From VFZS01 sp964353255 (GTDB lineage: Bacteria; Acidobacteriota; Terriglobia; Bryobacterales; Bryobacteraceae): 64,000 nucleotides of DNA. The position numbers were made by a program, and so were the translations under genes. Positions 17,771 through 25,068 of this stretch are shown in pieces. The notes below the pieces were generated by a model. That model made no database searches and had not been told where the DNA came from. It was given only the letters and a program-made list of their open reading frames with translations. The stretch spans positions 28,198-92,197 of the forward strand of contig CAYGVJ010000003.1 of assembly GCA_964353255.1 (NCBI GenBank), in the 5' to 3' direction. Position 1 is the stretch's first letter. Every line of letters begins with the position of its first letter.

Positions 17771-19050
17771 GCGGGCTGCTGCTCTCCTATTACGGCGACG
17801 ATTTCACCGGCTCGACCGACGCGCTGGAGGCGCTCGCCGCCAACGGCGTCACCAGCGTGCTGTTTCTGAGGCGGCCGGACGAGGCCCAACTGGCGCGCTT
17901 CAGCGACTGCCAGGCGGTAGGGCTGGCGGGCGTCAGCAGGAGCAAGAGCCCGGCGTGGATGCGGGAGAACCTGCCGGCGATCTTCCGGCGCCTGAAGGAG
18001 CTGGGCGCGCCGATCTGCCAGTACAAGGTGTGCTCCACCTTCGACAGCTCTCCGGAGATCGGAAGCATCGGGCAGGCGCTCGAAATCGGCCAGGAAGTCT
18101 TCGGAAATCCCTACGTGCCGGTGGTGGTGGGGGTGCCGGTGCTGGGCCGCTACGTACTGTTCGGCCACCTGTTCGCCAGAGCCGGGACGGCCACCTACCG
18201 CATCGACCGCCACCCTACGATGAAGTGCCATCCGGTGACGCCGATGACGGAGAGCGATCTGCGGCTGCATCTGGCGGGGCAGACCGCGCGGAAGATCGGG
18301 TTGGTGGACATCCTGGCGGTTTCGAGCGGAGGAGCCGAACGGCAGTTGGAGGCACTGTTGCGGGAGGGGACGCAAGCAGTGATTTTCGACGGGCTCGACG
18401 AGAGGTCGCTCGAGGAGATTGGGCGCGTGATCTGGACGCGCCGCCCGACGCCGCAGACGTTTGTGGTGGGTGCCTCGGGCCTGAACTACGCGCTGATCGA
18501 GCACTGGCGTGCCGCGGGATCTTTGCCGCCCAAGCCCGAGTTTCCCGATCCCGGCCCGGTGGAGCGGCTGGTCGTGGTTTCCGGGAGTTGCTCGCCGGTG
18601 ACCGAGCGGCAGATCCGGTGGGCGCTGGCCAACGGCTTCACCGGCGTGCCGGTCGAGCCTGGGCGAGCCGTCGAGGGCGCGCGGGCGGAGGCGCTGGCCG
18701 CGCTGGCGGCGGGGCGCAGCGTAGTGCTGTACACCGCGCTGGGTCCGTCGGACCGCCGCGACGGCGTGGTTGGCGAGCAACTCGGCGAACGGCTTGGAAC
18801 GACCCTGTGGGAATTGCTGGAGCGTTCGGGTGTCCGGCGGGCGGTGGTGGCGGGCGGAGACACGGCCAGCCACGCCGGGCAGCAGCTCGGGGTCTACGCC
18901 CTCAGCGTGCTCAGGCCGCTCGATCCGGGCACGCCGTTGTGCCGCGGGTACTCGGACGACCCGCGACTGGATGGCCTCGAGCTGGTGTTCAAAGGGGGAC
19001 AAATCGGCGCGGAAGATTTCTTCGGCGTCGTGCGGAGAGGCAAACGATGA
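17767..19050 (+). CDS. oiaK: DUF1537 four-carbon-acid-sugar-kinase family protein, candidate 3-oxo-isoapionate kinase
   Basis: The 427-residue protein starts at the ATG overlapping the previous stop (ATGA), which implies translational coupling. The N-terminal half (YYGDDFTGSTDALEALAANG) is the substrate-binding domain of the DUF1537 kinases. The C-terminal half has VVSGSCSPVTERQI, AGGDTASHAGQQLG and KGGQIGAEDFF, the nucleotide-binding motifs of this family. Family members phosphorylate erythronate, threonate and related short acid sugars. Beside a RuBisCO-like protein and an ApnO-like enzyme, the most economical assignment is 3-oxo-isoapionate kinase. The gene symbol is a context-based inference. 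Confidence 0.75.
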   Translation: MSGLLLSYYGDDFTGSTDALEALAANGVTSVLFLRRPDEAQLARFSDCQAVGLAGVSRSKSPAWMRENLPAIFRRLKELGAPICQYKVCSTFDSSPEIGSIGQALEIGQEVFGNPYVPVVVGVPVLGRYVLFGHLFARAGTATYRIDRHPTMKCHPVTPMTESDLRLHLAGQTARKIGLVDILAVSSGGAERQLEALLREGTQAVIFDGLDERSLEEIGRVIWTRRPTPQTFVVGASGLNYALIEHWRAAGSLPPKPEFPDPGPVERLVVVSGSCSPVTERQIRWALANGFTGVPVEPGRAVEGARAEALAALAAGRSVVLYTALGPSDRRDGVVGEQLGERLGTTLWELLERSGVRRAVVAGGDTASHAGQQLGVYALSVLRPLDPGTPLCRGYSDDPRLDGLELVFKGGQIGAEDFFGVVRRGKR

Positions 19051-19892
19051 CCACAATTACTTTGATGGGCGCGGGCGGCAAGATGGGCCTCCGCCTGACA
19101 GACAATCTACGGAACACCGATTACGCGGTGCGGCACGTCGAGGTGAGCGAGCGCGGCCGAGCGGCGCTGGCCGAGCGCGGGATTGCCACTGTGCCGGTGG
19201 AGCAAGCCCTGGAGGGAAGCGAAGCCGTGATCCTGGCGTTGCCGGACAGACTCATTGGGCCAATCGCCACACAGCTCGCGCCGCGGTTCCGGCCGGGAAC
19301 GATGCTGATCGCGCTCGACATCGCCGCCGCGCTGGCCGGAGTGCTGCCCGAGCGCGACGACCTGTTCTACTTCGTCACGCACCCGTGCCATCCGTCGGTG
19401 TTCGGCCTGGAAACCGACCCGGCGGCGCAGCGCGACTTTTTCGGCTGCGCGCGCGCCAGGCAGAACATCGTCTGCTCGCTGGTGCAGGGCCCGGAGGAAG
19501 CCTACGCCGCCGGCGAGGCGATCGCCCGAGCCATTTTCGCTCCGGTGCTCGCGGCCCACCGCTGCACGCCGGAGCAGATGGGCATCCTCGAGCCGGTGCT
19601 CTCCGAGACCGTGCTGGGCACCTGCCTGACCGTGGTGCGGGAAGCCATGGACGAAGCCATCCGCCGCGGCGTGCCCGCTGCGGCGGCCCGCGACTTCCTG
19701 CTCGGTCACATGAAGGTGGAGCTGGCGATCGTATTCCAGGAAGTCCCCGGCGCGGTGTTCTCGGACGGCGCCTTGAAGGCCATCGCCGAGGCCAAGCGCG
19801 CGCTGTTTCAACCGGACTGGAAGAAGGTCTTCGCGCCCGAGGCGATGATGCGCAGCGTGCGGGAGATTACGTCTCCTGGCCCACCAGCCTGA
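19047..19892 (+). CDS. apnO: NAD-binding phosphogluconate-dehydrogenase-like protein, candidate D-apionate oxidoisomerase
   Basis: The 281-residue protein starts at an ATGA overlap with the kinase. It opens with a Rossmann motif (MGAGGKMGLRL) and carries the PGDH_C-type C-terminal domain (LEPVLSETVLGTCLTVVREA, then GHMKVELAIVFQE). Enzymes of this type next to DUF1537 kinases and RuBisCO-like proteins have been assigned as D-apionate oxidoisomerase, which converts D-apionate to 3-oxo-isoapionate with NAD. The three genes therefore form a complete path from apionate to a phosphorylated ketose. No apiose dehydrogenase or apionolactonase is visible here. The last 68 bp including the stop are duplicated at 20214-20281. 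Confidence 0.75.
   Translation: MTTITLMGAGGKMGLRLTDNLRNTDYAVRHVEVSERGRAALAERGIATVPVEQALEGSEAVILALPDRLIGPIATQLAPRFRPGTMLIALDIAAALAGVLPERDDLFYFVTHPCHPSVFGLETDPAAQRDFFGCARARQNIVCSLVQGPEEAYAAGEAIARAIFAPVLAAHRCTPEQMGILEPVLSETVLGTCLTVVREAMDEAIRRGVPAAAARDFLLGHMKVELAIVFQEVPGAVFSDGALKAIAEAKRALFQPDWKKVFAPEAMMRSVREITSPGPPA
19825..19892. repeat. 68-bp direct repeat, copy 1 (3' end of apnO)
   Basis: This copy is the last 22 codons and stop of apnO. It matches 20214-20281 at 66 of 68 positions. The two copies bracket the HicB-like gene. Homology ends precisely at the apnO stop codon. Confidence 0.9.
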
Positions 19893-19968
19893 GGCGGTCC
19901 AGTGAGGTGAGGCCCCCGTGCTCCTCCACGCGGTCAGACCAGTTGCAGGAACGGGCTCAGCACTTCAC

Positions 19969-20172
19969 TCAGACAACGAGCTCTCGGACTTCCGCGCTCT
20001 CACTGAAGGCCAGATCATCGTCCACCGGCTCCAGATAGAGCTGTATCGCCTCGCGGATGTTTGCCAGGGCTGCCTCAGCCGTCTCTCCTTCGCTGATGCA
20101 GCCCGGAAGCGAAGGGACATAGACGGTATAGCCACCCTCGTCACTGGGCTCCAGCACCACCTGTAGGGTCAT
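19969..20172 (-). CDS. HicB-like antitoxin-family protein, no HicA partner
   Basis: With the ATG at 20172 the protein has 67 residues. It shows the HicB/UPF0150 pattern GGYTVYVPSLPGCISEGET followed by a helix with NIREAIQLYLE. HicB proteins normally pair with a small HicA mRNA interferase encoded next to them. The flanking DNA (19893-19968 and 20173-20255) is too short for one, so this is an orphan. The gene lies inside the segment flanked by the 68-bp repeat and probably arrived or duplicated with it. Confidence 0.7.
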   Translation of the reverse strand: MTLQVVLEPSDEGGYTVYVPSLPGCISEGETAEAALANIREAIQLYLEPVDDDLAFSESAEVRELVV

Positions 20173-20213
20173 GTCGCCTCCCGCTCTTCGGGGTTTCAAC
20201 TTCAGTATACGCG

Positions 20214-20281
20214 AGGTCTTCGCGCCTGAGGCGATGATGCGCAGCGTGCGGGAGATTACTTCTCCTGGCCCACCAGCCTGA
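20214..20281. repeat. 68-bp direct repeat, copy 2
   Basis: This copy of the apnO 3' end overlaps the end of vapC. On the minus strand its inner part encodes the last VapC residues (RLVGQEK and stop). Copy 1 also reads RLVGQET-stop on the minus strand. A more degenerate 30-bp relative (26 of 30 identical) sits at 20881-20910, at the end of the next minus-strand gene. Confidence 0.9.
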
Positions 20282-20624
20282 CGAGTTCCTCGGCCGCGTG
20301 ACACAGCCGCCGATCCAGGGTCCACAACCGGCAGCCTGTCAGGAGCGCGGAGGCCAGCAGGTGGACGTCAACCCAGCCCAACCCGGTACCCGACAGACGC
20401 CGCTCTTCGATCAGACGCAGAACCTCTCCGTCTGAGGCCACCAGCGCCTGAGGAAGCCGCTTCAGGGCATCCAGGATCACAGCGCGCTGGCGCAGTTGGC
20501 CGCAGGCGATCTCCCCGACTACGAACGGGTGAGTCAGGATGCGGCCCTTCGCCAGCAGTTCCTGAAGCTGCGGGTTGGCGGCACGGAAGTGGCCCACCCA
20601 CACCGAAGTATCGGCGAGGATCAT
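20256..20624 (-). CDS. vapC: PIN-domain toxin VapC
   Basis: The 122-residue protein is a PIN-domain endoribonuclease. MILADTSVWVGHF gives the first acidic residue, a middle acidic residue lies in VVGEIACGQL, and WVDVHLLASALLTGCRLWTLDRRL supplies the C-terminal acidic cluster. VapC toxins cleave RNA and are neutralised by VapB. Its ATG overlaps the vapB stop, the usual arrangement for the pair. The last codons coincide with copy 2 of the 68-bp repeat, so the C-terminus may have been remodelled by recombination. Confidence 0.85.
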   Translation of the reverse strand: MILADTSVWVGHFRAANPQLQELLAKGRILTHPFVVGEIACGQLRQRAVILDALKRLPQALVASDGEVLRLIEERRLSGTGLGWVDVHLLASALLTGCRLWTLDRRLCHAAEELVRLVGQEK

Positions 20625-20818
20625 TTGCGCCTTGAACGCCGCCGGGGAATCGGCCGTAGGCCCGGCTCCGTGCCCCCAAGAGCCGCCAGGCGTCGCCCGC
20701 TCTCGCGGGTGACCAGGGCTTGAAGGCCGGCGTGCACGAGCGCCGTCTTCCGGGGGATGCCGGTCAGCTCGCGGGCCTTTGCGAGCAGCTCATCATCGAG
20801 TATGAGCGTAGTCCTCAT
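20621..20818 (-). CDS. vapB: VapB antitoxin
   Basis: The 65-residue protein begins MRTTLILDDELLAKARELTG, the ribbon-helix-helix start of VapB antitoxins that act with PIN toxins. The C-terminus is Arg/Lys-rich. I use the ATG at 20818 rather than the upstream start at 20854 because it aligns with the family and places a repeat operator immediately upstream. It overlaps vapC by four bases. Confidence 0.8.
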   Translation of the reverse strand: MRTTLILDDELLAKARELTGIPRKTALVHAGLQALVTRESGRRLAALGGTEPGLRPIPRRRSRRK

Positions 20819-20847
20819 ATGCACTATTATGCACCTATTGTATGCAC
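20818..20847. promoter_or_regulatory. Three TATGCAC heptamers at the vapB start
   Basis: TATGCAC occurs at 20818, 20828 and 20841 in direct orientation, touching the vapB start codon. On the minus strand TACAAT (20842-20837) could serve as the -10. Repeated short sites at this position are typical of autoregulated toxin-antitoxin promoters. Confidence 0.5.
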
Positions 20848-20884
20848 AACGCAAGAAGCCCGGGCTTGTCGCGGGTTTGGGAGA

Positions 20885-21304
20885 CTACTTCTGCTCGCCC
20901 GCCAGCCTGATCTCCGCGCCTTCGTCGATGGCGACCGCCGGGCCTTTCACCACCACGGTGCCGCGCGCGACGCTCACCGGCTGCTCCAGGTCGTCCAGGC
21001 CGGCGTTTCCTTTGGAACTCACGACGCCGGTGACTTCCGTCTGAATCGGGACGGTCTTGCCGGCGAAGCGCAGCGTGTGGAAACTGAAACGCAACCTGCC
21101 GCCTTCGGCCTCTTCGACGGCTCCCTCCAGGCGGCCGCCCCGCAGCGCCACCGGAGAAATCACCACTGCCCCGACCTTATCGCCCTTCCGGCTGGTCTTG
21201 CTGCTGAGGGAATCGCTCAGCTTGACCAGGAACTTGGTGCCCTGGGGAACAGTCTGTGACCACAGCGATGCGGACAGCACGAGAATGGCAATCAGGCTCT
21301 TCAT
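20885..21304 (-). CDS. Small secreted protein of unknown function
   Basis: The 139-residue protein has a signal peptide (MKSLIAILVLSASLWSQT). A beta-rich body begins VPQGTKFLVKLSDSLSSKTS and continues with GDKVGAVVISPVALRGGRLEG. This type of short secreted protein is common in Acidobacteriota and vaguely resembles the beta-barrel part of conjugation/pilus TrbI-like proteins, but I do not assign a role. It starts one base after the MFS transporter stop, with GGAG upstream, so it is probably the last gene of that minus-strand operon. Confidence 0.6.
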   Translation of the reverse strand: MKSLIAILVLSASLWSQTVPQGTKFLVKLSDSLSSKTSRKGDKVGAVVISPVALRGGRLEGAVEEAEGGRLRFSFHTLRFAGKTVPIQTEVTGVVSSKGNAGLDDLEQPVSVARGTVVVKGPAVAIDEGAEIRLAGEQK

Positions 21305-21305
21305 G

Positions 21306-22550
21306 TTATTGCTCCATTGCGGTCAGGGGCCGCGTGGGATCGATACGCGAGAATAGCACGGCGCTCGCCATGAGCATGCCGGCGATCAGAAACAGCGGGG
21401 CGTGGTAGCTTCCCGTGGCCTTGACGATATAGCCGAACAGCACGGTGCAGATGAAGCCGCCGAACTGGCCGGAGGTGTTCATCACCCCGGTGACCACGCC
21501 GGCGTGCCTGGCGCCCACGTCCAGGCAGATGGCCCAGGCGCAGGGGAGCATCAGGTCCATGACCCCGAAGCCCAAAGAGGAGAGAACCACCACGGTTGTC
21601 TTGTCATGGTTTAGCGCCGTGCCCAGGACCAGCAGGGCGGTTACCGCGAGGCTGGCCACCCCGAGCCAGCGGCGCCCGGCGCGCAGTCCCCAGCGGCGCA
21701 CCAGGCGGTCGCTGGCGAATCCGCCGAGGAGGTTGCCGCCCGTACCGAGCAAAAAGGGCAGGGTAGCGAAGATGCCCATCTCTGCCACGCTGAGCCCGAC
21801 GCCGCGGACCAAATAGGTGGGAAACCAGGAGAAATAGTACCAGGGTCCCCAGACGTAGCACCAGTACATGGCCACGATCAGCCACAACTGCCGGCTGCGG
21901 AAAAGCGATCTCCAGGGCACGGCGGCGTGCAACGAAGTGGCGTGGGCGGGGCCGATCTCCTCTAATTCCTGAGGCGTGATGCCCGGCTGCCGGCGGCAGT
22001 CGTCGCGAAACCAGAACCACCAGGCGGTAGCCCAGACCGTGCCGACCAGCCCAAAGATGAAGAACGCGGCCCGCCAGCCCAACGCCGCCTGGATGGGGAC
22101 CACCAGAAGCGGGGCCAGAGCGCCTCCGAAGCGGCTGGCGCCCCAGACGAAGCCCTGGGCGCGCGCTCGCTCGCGGCTGGGGAACCAGCGGGCGATGACG
22201 CCGGAGGCGTTGGGGTACGCGCCGGCTTCCCCTGCCCCGAACAGCGCTTGGGTCACCAGCAGGTTGATGAAGCTTCTCGCCGTGCCCGTCAGACAGGTGA
22301 AAACCGACCACCAAAGGACTATGCGGGTGAGCACCTTGCGCTGGCCGATGCGGTCGCCCATCGCGCCGGAGGGGATCTCGAACACGCCGTACGCCAGGAC
22401 AAAAGCGCCCAGGACCCAGCCCCACAAGTGGGGCGGGATGCCCAGGTCCTGCTGCATCCTAGGGCTGCTGACGGCGATGCACAGGCGGTCGAGGAAGGTG
22501 ATGGTCCCCAGGCTGGCGAGGAACAGCAGAACGATGTGGCGTTTTCTCAA
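21306..22550 (-). CDS. MFS transporter, anion:cation symporter (hexuronate/sugar-acid) type
   Basis: The 414-residue protein has about 12 hydrophobic segments and the MFS loop motif GDRIGQRKVL between helices 2 and 3. It closely resembles the ExuT/GudP group of sugar-acid symporters (LDRLCIAVSSPRMQQDLG, then ARWFPSRERARAQGFVWGAS). The start is a TTG with GAGGT upstream; no better ATG exists. It lies 15 bp after the racemase gene in the same operon. A sugar-acid substrate such as uronate or apionate fits the surrounding pathways, but the substrate is not proven by sequence. Confidence 0.82.
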   Translation of the reverse strand: MRKRHIVLLFLASLGTITFLDRLCIAVSSPRMQQDLGIPPHLWGWVLGAFVLAYGVFEIPSGAMGDRIGQRKVLTRIVLWWSVFTCLTGTARSFINLLVTQALFGAGEAGAYPNASGVIARWFPSRERARAQGFVWGASRFGGALAPLLVVPIQAALGWRAAFFIFGLVGTVWATAWWFWFRDDCRRQPGITPQELEEIGPAHATSLHAAVPWRSLFRSRQLWLIVAMYWCYVWGPWYYFSWFPTYLVRGVGLSVAEMGIFATLPFLLGTGGNLLGGFASDRLVRRWGLRAGRRWLGVASLAVTALLVLGTALNHDKTTVVVLSSLGFGVMDLMLPCAWAICLDVGARHAGVVTGVMNTSGQFGGFICTVLFGYIVKATGSYHAPLFLIAGMLMASAVLFSRIDPTRPLTAMEQ

Positions 22551-22565
22551 GCCGAGACCTCGTCG

Positions 22566-23246
22566 TCAGAGGGCGGCCTGTCGGGCGGCAAAGAGGACCT
22601 CGCGGGCGCGGGCGATGGCCAGGCCGGGGCTGGAGAGCACGGGCTTGGTGCGCACGTCGCGTGGAATCCGCTCCACCACGCCCGCCATCGAGGCCTGGGC
22701 CAGCACGACCACGTCCACGGTGTGGATGAGCCGAGCCAGCGCGGCGGTGACGATGTGGTCATGAGTCTCATTGTCGCCCGCGATCACCGCGTCAAAGGCC
22801 CCGTCGCAAAGACACGGCACCACGTCGATCCGGCGCGACTGAGCTGCCGCGGTCTCGCGCAGCAGCGCCACGGTAGGCTCCAGGGTCGTGCGCAGGGTGG
22901 CCATCACGCCGATGCGGGTGCCCTGCCGCACGGCCTCTTCCGCCATGGCCTCGTCCACGCGCAGCACGGGAAAATCGAAGACTTCGCGGGCGACCGGCAC
23001 GGCGGGGCCGATCGAAGAGCAGGTCACCAGCACGGCATCTGCGCCGGCGTCGCGGGCGTTCTGGATCAGCGCCAGCACACGCCGCACCGTGGCCTTCGCC
23101 AGGCTCTGCGCGGCGACGGTGTTCTTGATCAGGCTTTCGTCCACGGTGTGAAAGATCGCGACGTCAGGGATCATCTGCTCGCACAGCTCGGAGAACATCG
23201 GGATCAGCACGTGGCTGGTGTGGAGCAGCGCCAAAGTCTGAGGCAT
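22566..23246 (-). CDS. Aspartate/glutamate racemase-superfamily protein
   Basis: The 226-residue protein starts at an ATG overlapping the upstream stop (TGATG). It has the two-cysteine layout of the Asp/Glu racemase superfamily: VLVTCSSIGPA in the first half and a second acid/base region around VVVLAQASMAG, where the usual second cysteine is not evident. Superfamily members include racemases, arylmalonate decarboxylase and maleate isomerase. The missing second cysteine argues against a true two-base racemase. It is embedded between a secreted DUF5060 glycosidase and an MFS transporter, so it may act on a small acid derived from the glycan. Confidence 0.65.
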   Translation of the reverse strand: MPQTLALLHTSHVLIPMFSELCEQMIPDVAIFHTVDESLIKNTVAAQSLAKATVRRVLALIQNARDAGADAVLVTCSSIGPAVPVAREVFDFPVLRVDEAMAEEAVRQGTRIGVMATLRTTLEPTVALLRETAAAQSRRIDVVPCLCDGAFDAVIAGDNETHDHIVTAALARLIHTVDVVVLAQASMAGVVERIPRDVRTKPVLSSPGLAIARAREVLFAARQAAL

Positions 23247-25045
23247 CAGCGTTCCTTTCTGGCAGCCCGCCGAACCAGCACGGCCCAATCGCGCGCCGGC
23301 TCTTTAGGCGCTTGGCCGAGCGACCGTAGGCCGCCGCCTTCGACCGCGCGAACCGCTCCATCCTGCAACTCGCCGCCGAAACGAGGATCGTACCACTTTA
23401 CTTCGAAGGTCCCCTTCGCCCCGGCCAGGTTCAGTTCGGCCGTGCCGCCCTCCGGCAGGTAGATGGCGTAAACCTCGCCCTCCTTGGCGAACACGTAGTC
23501 GTTGGGCGCCGGGGTGAGCTCGTCGCGGTGGCGCATCTGCTGGAACGGCAGGTGGCGGGTGAAGAACTCGTGGACGTAGCGCATGAGGTCGTATAAGTGG
23601 TCGCGGCTGCGGAAGTCTTCGCAGTTAAGGTCGTCGTTCGAGCCGGTGTTAAAGAAGATCGTGCCGAATCCGCTGGCCATGAGGTTGCCCCAGATGGAGA
23701 GTGTGCGGGCCCGGTGGTGCCAATAGTCCTGCTCGTCGGGCGGAATGCCGGGGTTCATTTCAATGAGGCCGACCAGCCACTTGTGACCGGCTTTGGCGGA
23801 CTGGTCCACCCACTTGATCGTTTCAGCGCGGGTATTCTCGGCATCGTGCTGCATGGCGACGGCATCGAAGTTGGGGAACCCGAGGAGCCGGCCGTAGGTC
23901 TTCTCGTCCGGTATCAGCTCGGCTTTCCACTGCACGTACTCGATGGGATGCCGGTAGGGGTCGATGGCGCGGAAGTAGCTGGCGATGTCCTTGACGTCCT
24001 GGGTGGTGAAGTAGCGCCAGCGGTCCATTTCCTCGTCGAGGTCCCAGATGAGCGCGTGGTGATGGGCGAAGCGGGCGACCAGCTCGCGGTAGTAGAGCTT
24101 GCGGATGGTGCTGAGCTTGCCGAGGAGCTGCTCGCCCTCTTCCTCCTGGGTGACGAGGATCAATTGCAGCCCCAGGCGGTCCATGTGGGAGAAGACGATT
24201 TCCCACTGGGCCAGCTTGGAGACGTCGTAGCGGGCGCGCTCCTCGTAGCCGGTCCAGGGGTAGATGTCGCGCGCGTCGCCGCCAACGTTCATGGTAAGGG
24301 AGTAGAAGGTGTTCATGCCCTTGCCGGCCAGGTAGTTGAGCGCGCCGATGATGCCCTTGCCCTTGCCTCCCTGCCAGGTGGGATCGCCGGTTCTCCAGTC
24401 CTTGACGTGGGGCTCGTAGTGGTGCAGGCCGTCAGGGAAAGGCGTGCGCTTGAGCTTGGCGCCAAGGTGGTCCACGGTGTTGTCAAACTGGTAGTAGGCC
24501 AGGAAGTTCTCGGGGCTCTGGGTGCCCACCATGATGAAGTACTCTCCCGAGCCGGCGTAACGGGGGTAATGCTCGCCCACGTATTGCAGCATGCCGCGCG
24601 CGCGATGATCAAGCCCCTGCTTGTCGGTCGGGCCGACCGTGAAAGTGCCGGCGGCGCCGTCGAAGGAAACCGGTTTGCCGGCATTCGGGTCGAGGCTGGC
24701 GGCGACATCGGGCCCCGCGCGGAGGGACGCACGGTAGTTCCACACGCCAGGCGCGTCCGGAACGAAGTGCACCCGCCACTTGTCCCCTTCCGTCGCGCCG
24801 GTCTCGGCGGCATTGCCGTCCGCGGCGAAGTACCCAGGTACGCGGTAGCGCTTCGACCCCTGGGCGAAAGTGACGTTAAGGCGGTAGTCGAGGAAGGGGT
24901 TCGGACTGGCCGTCTCGCTGGTGCGCGGCCCGTCGAAGGTTACAGTGACGTTGTGCCACTGCTTGAGCTCGCCGGTGATGGTCGCGCCGGGCAGGAGTCC
25001 GGCGAAACAACACAGCAGCGCAAGCGTGATTAGCGGTTTTCTCAT
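23246..25045 (-). CDS. Secreted DUF5060 glycoside-hydrolase-like protein with collagen-binding-type C-terminus
   Basis: With the ATG at 25045 (GAGAG just upstream, signal peptide MRKPLITLALLCCFAGLLPG) the protein has 599 residues. An N-terminal DUF5060 beta-sandwich (about 20-135; WRVHFVPDAPGVWNYRASL) is followed by a TIM-barrel region. The barrel contains IWDLDEEMDRWRYF and a later VGLIEMNPG, plausible sites for the two catalytic acids. The C-terminus (VYAIYLPEGGTAELNLAG, then VKWYDPRFGG) is the putative collagen-binding domain often attached to GH140-like enzymes. A start at 25072 would give an ATGA overlap with the upstream GH5-like gene. It belongs to the TonB-receptor operon led from 30738. 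The sugar target is unknown. Confidence 0.72.
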   Translation of the reverse strand: MRKPLITLALLCCFAGLLPGATITGELKQWHNVTVTFDGPRTSETASPNPFLDYRLNVTFAQGSKRYRVPGYFAADGNAAETGATEGDKWRVHFVPDAPGVWNYRASLRAGPDVAASLDPNAGKPVSFDGAAGTFTVGPTDKQGLDHRARGMLQYVGEHYPRYAGSGEYFIMVGTQSPENFLAYYQFDNTVDHLGAKLKRTPFPDGLHHYEPHVKDWRTGDPTWQGGKGKGIIGALNYLAGKGMNTFYSLTMNVGGDARDIYPWTGYEERARYDVSKLAQWEIVFSHMDRLGLQLILVTQEEEGEQLLGKLSTIRKLYYRELVARFAHHHALIWDLDEEMDRWRYFTTQDVKDIASYFRAIDPYRHPIEYVQWKAELIPDEKTYGRLLGFPNFDAVAMQHDAENTRAETIKWVDQSAKAGHKWLVGLIEMNPGIPPDEQDYWHHRARTLSIWGNLMASGFGTIFFNTGSNDDLNCEDFRSRDHLYDLMRYVHEFFTRHLPFQQMRHRDELTPAPNDYVFAKEGEVYAIYLPEGGTAELNLAGAKGTFEVKWYDPRFGGELQDGAVRAVEGGGLRSLGQAPKEPARDWAVLVRRAARKER

Positions 25046-25068
25046 AAAGCTCTCTTCCCGTAGCAGCC

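Noticed and set aside
19893..19968. A minus-strand coding remnant ending RLRLVGQET at 19867
   Set aside because: Only about 25 residues are open and no family can be named. It is mentioned with the 68-bp repeat but not called a gene.
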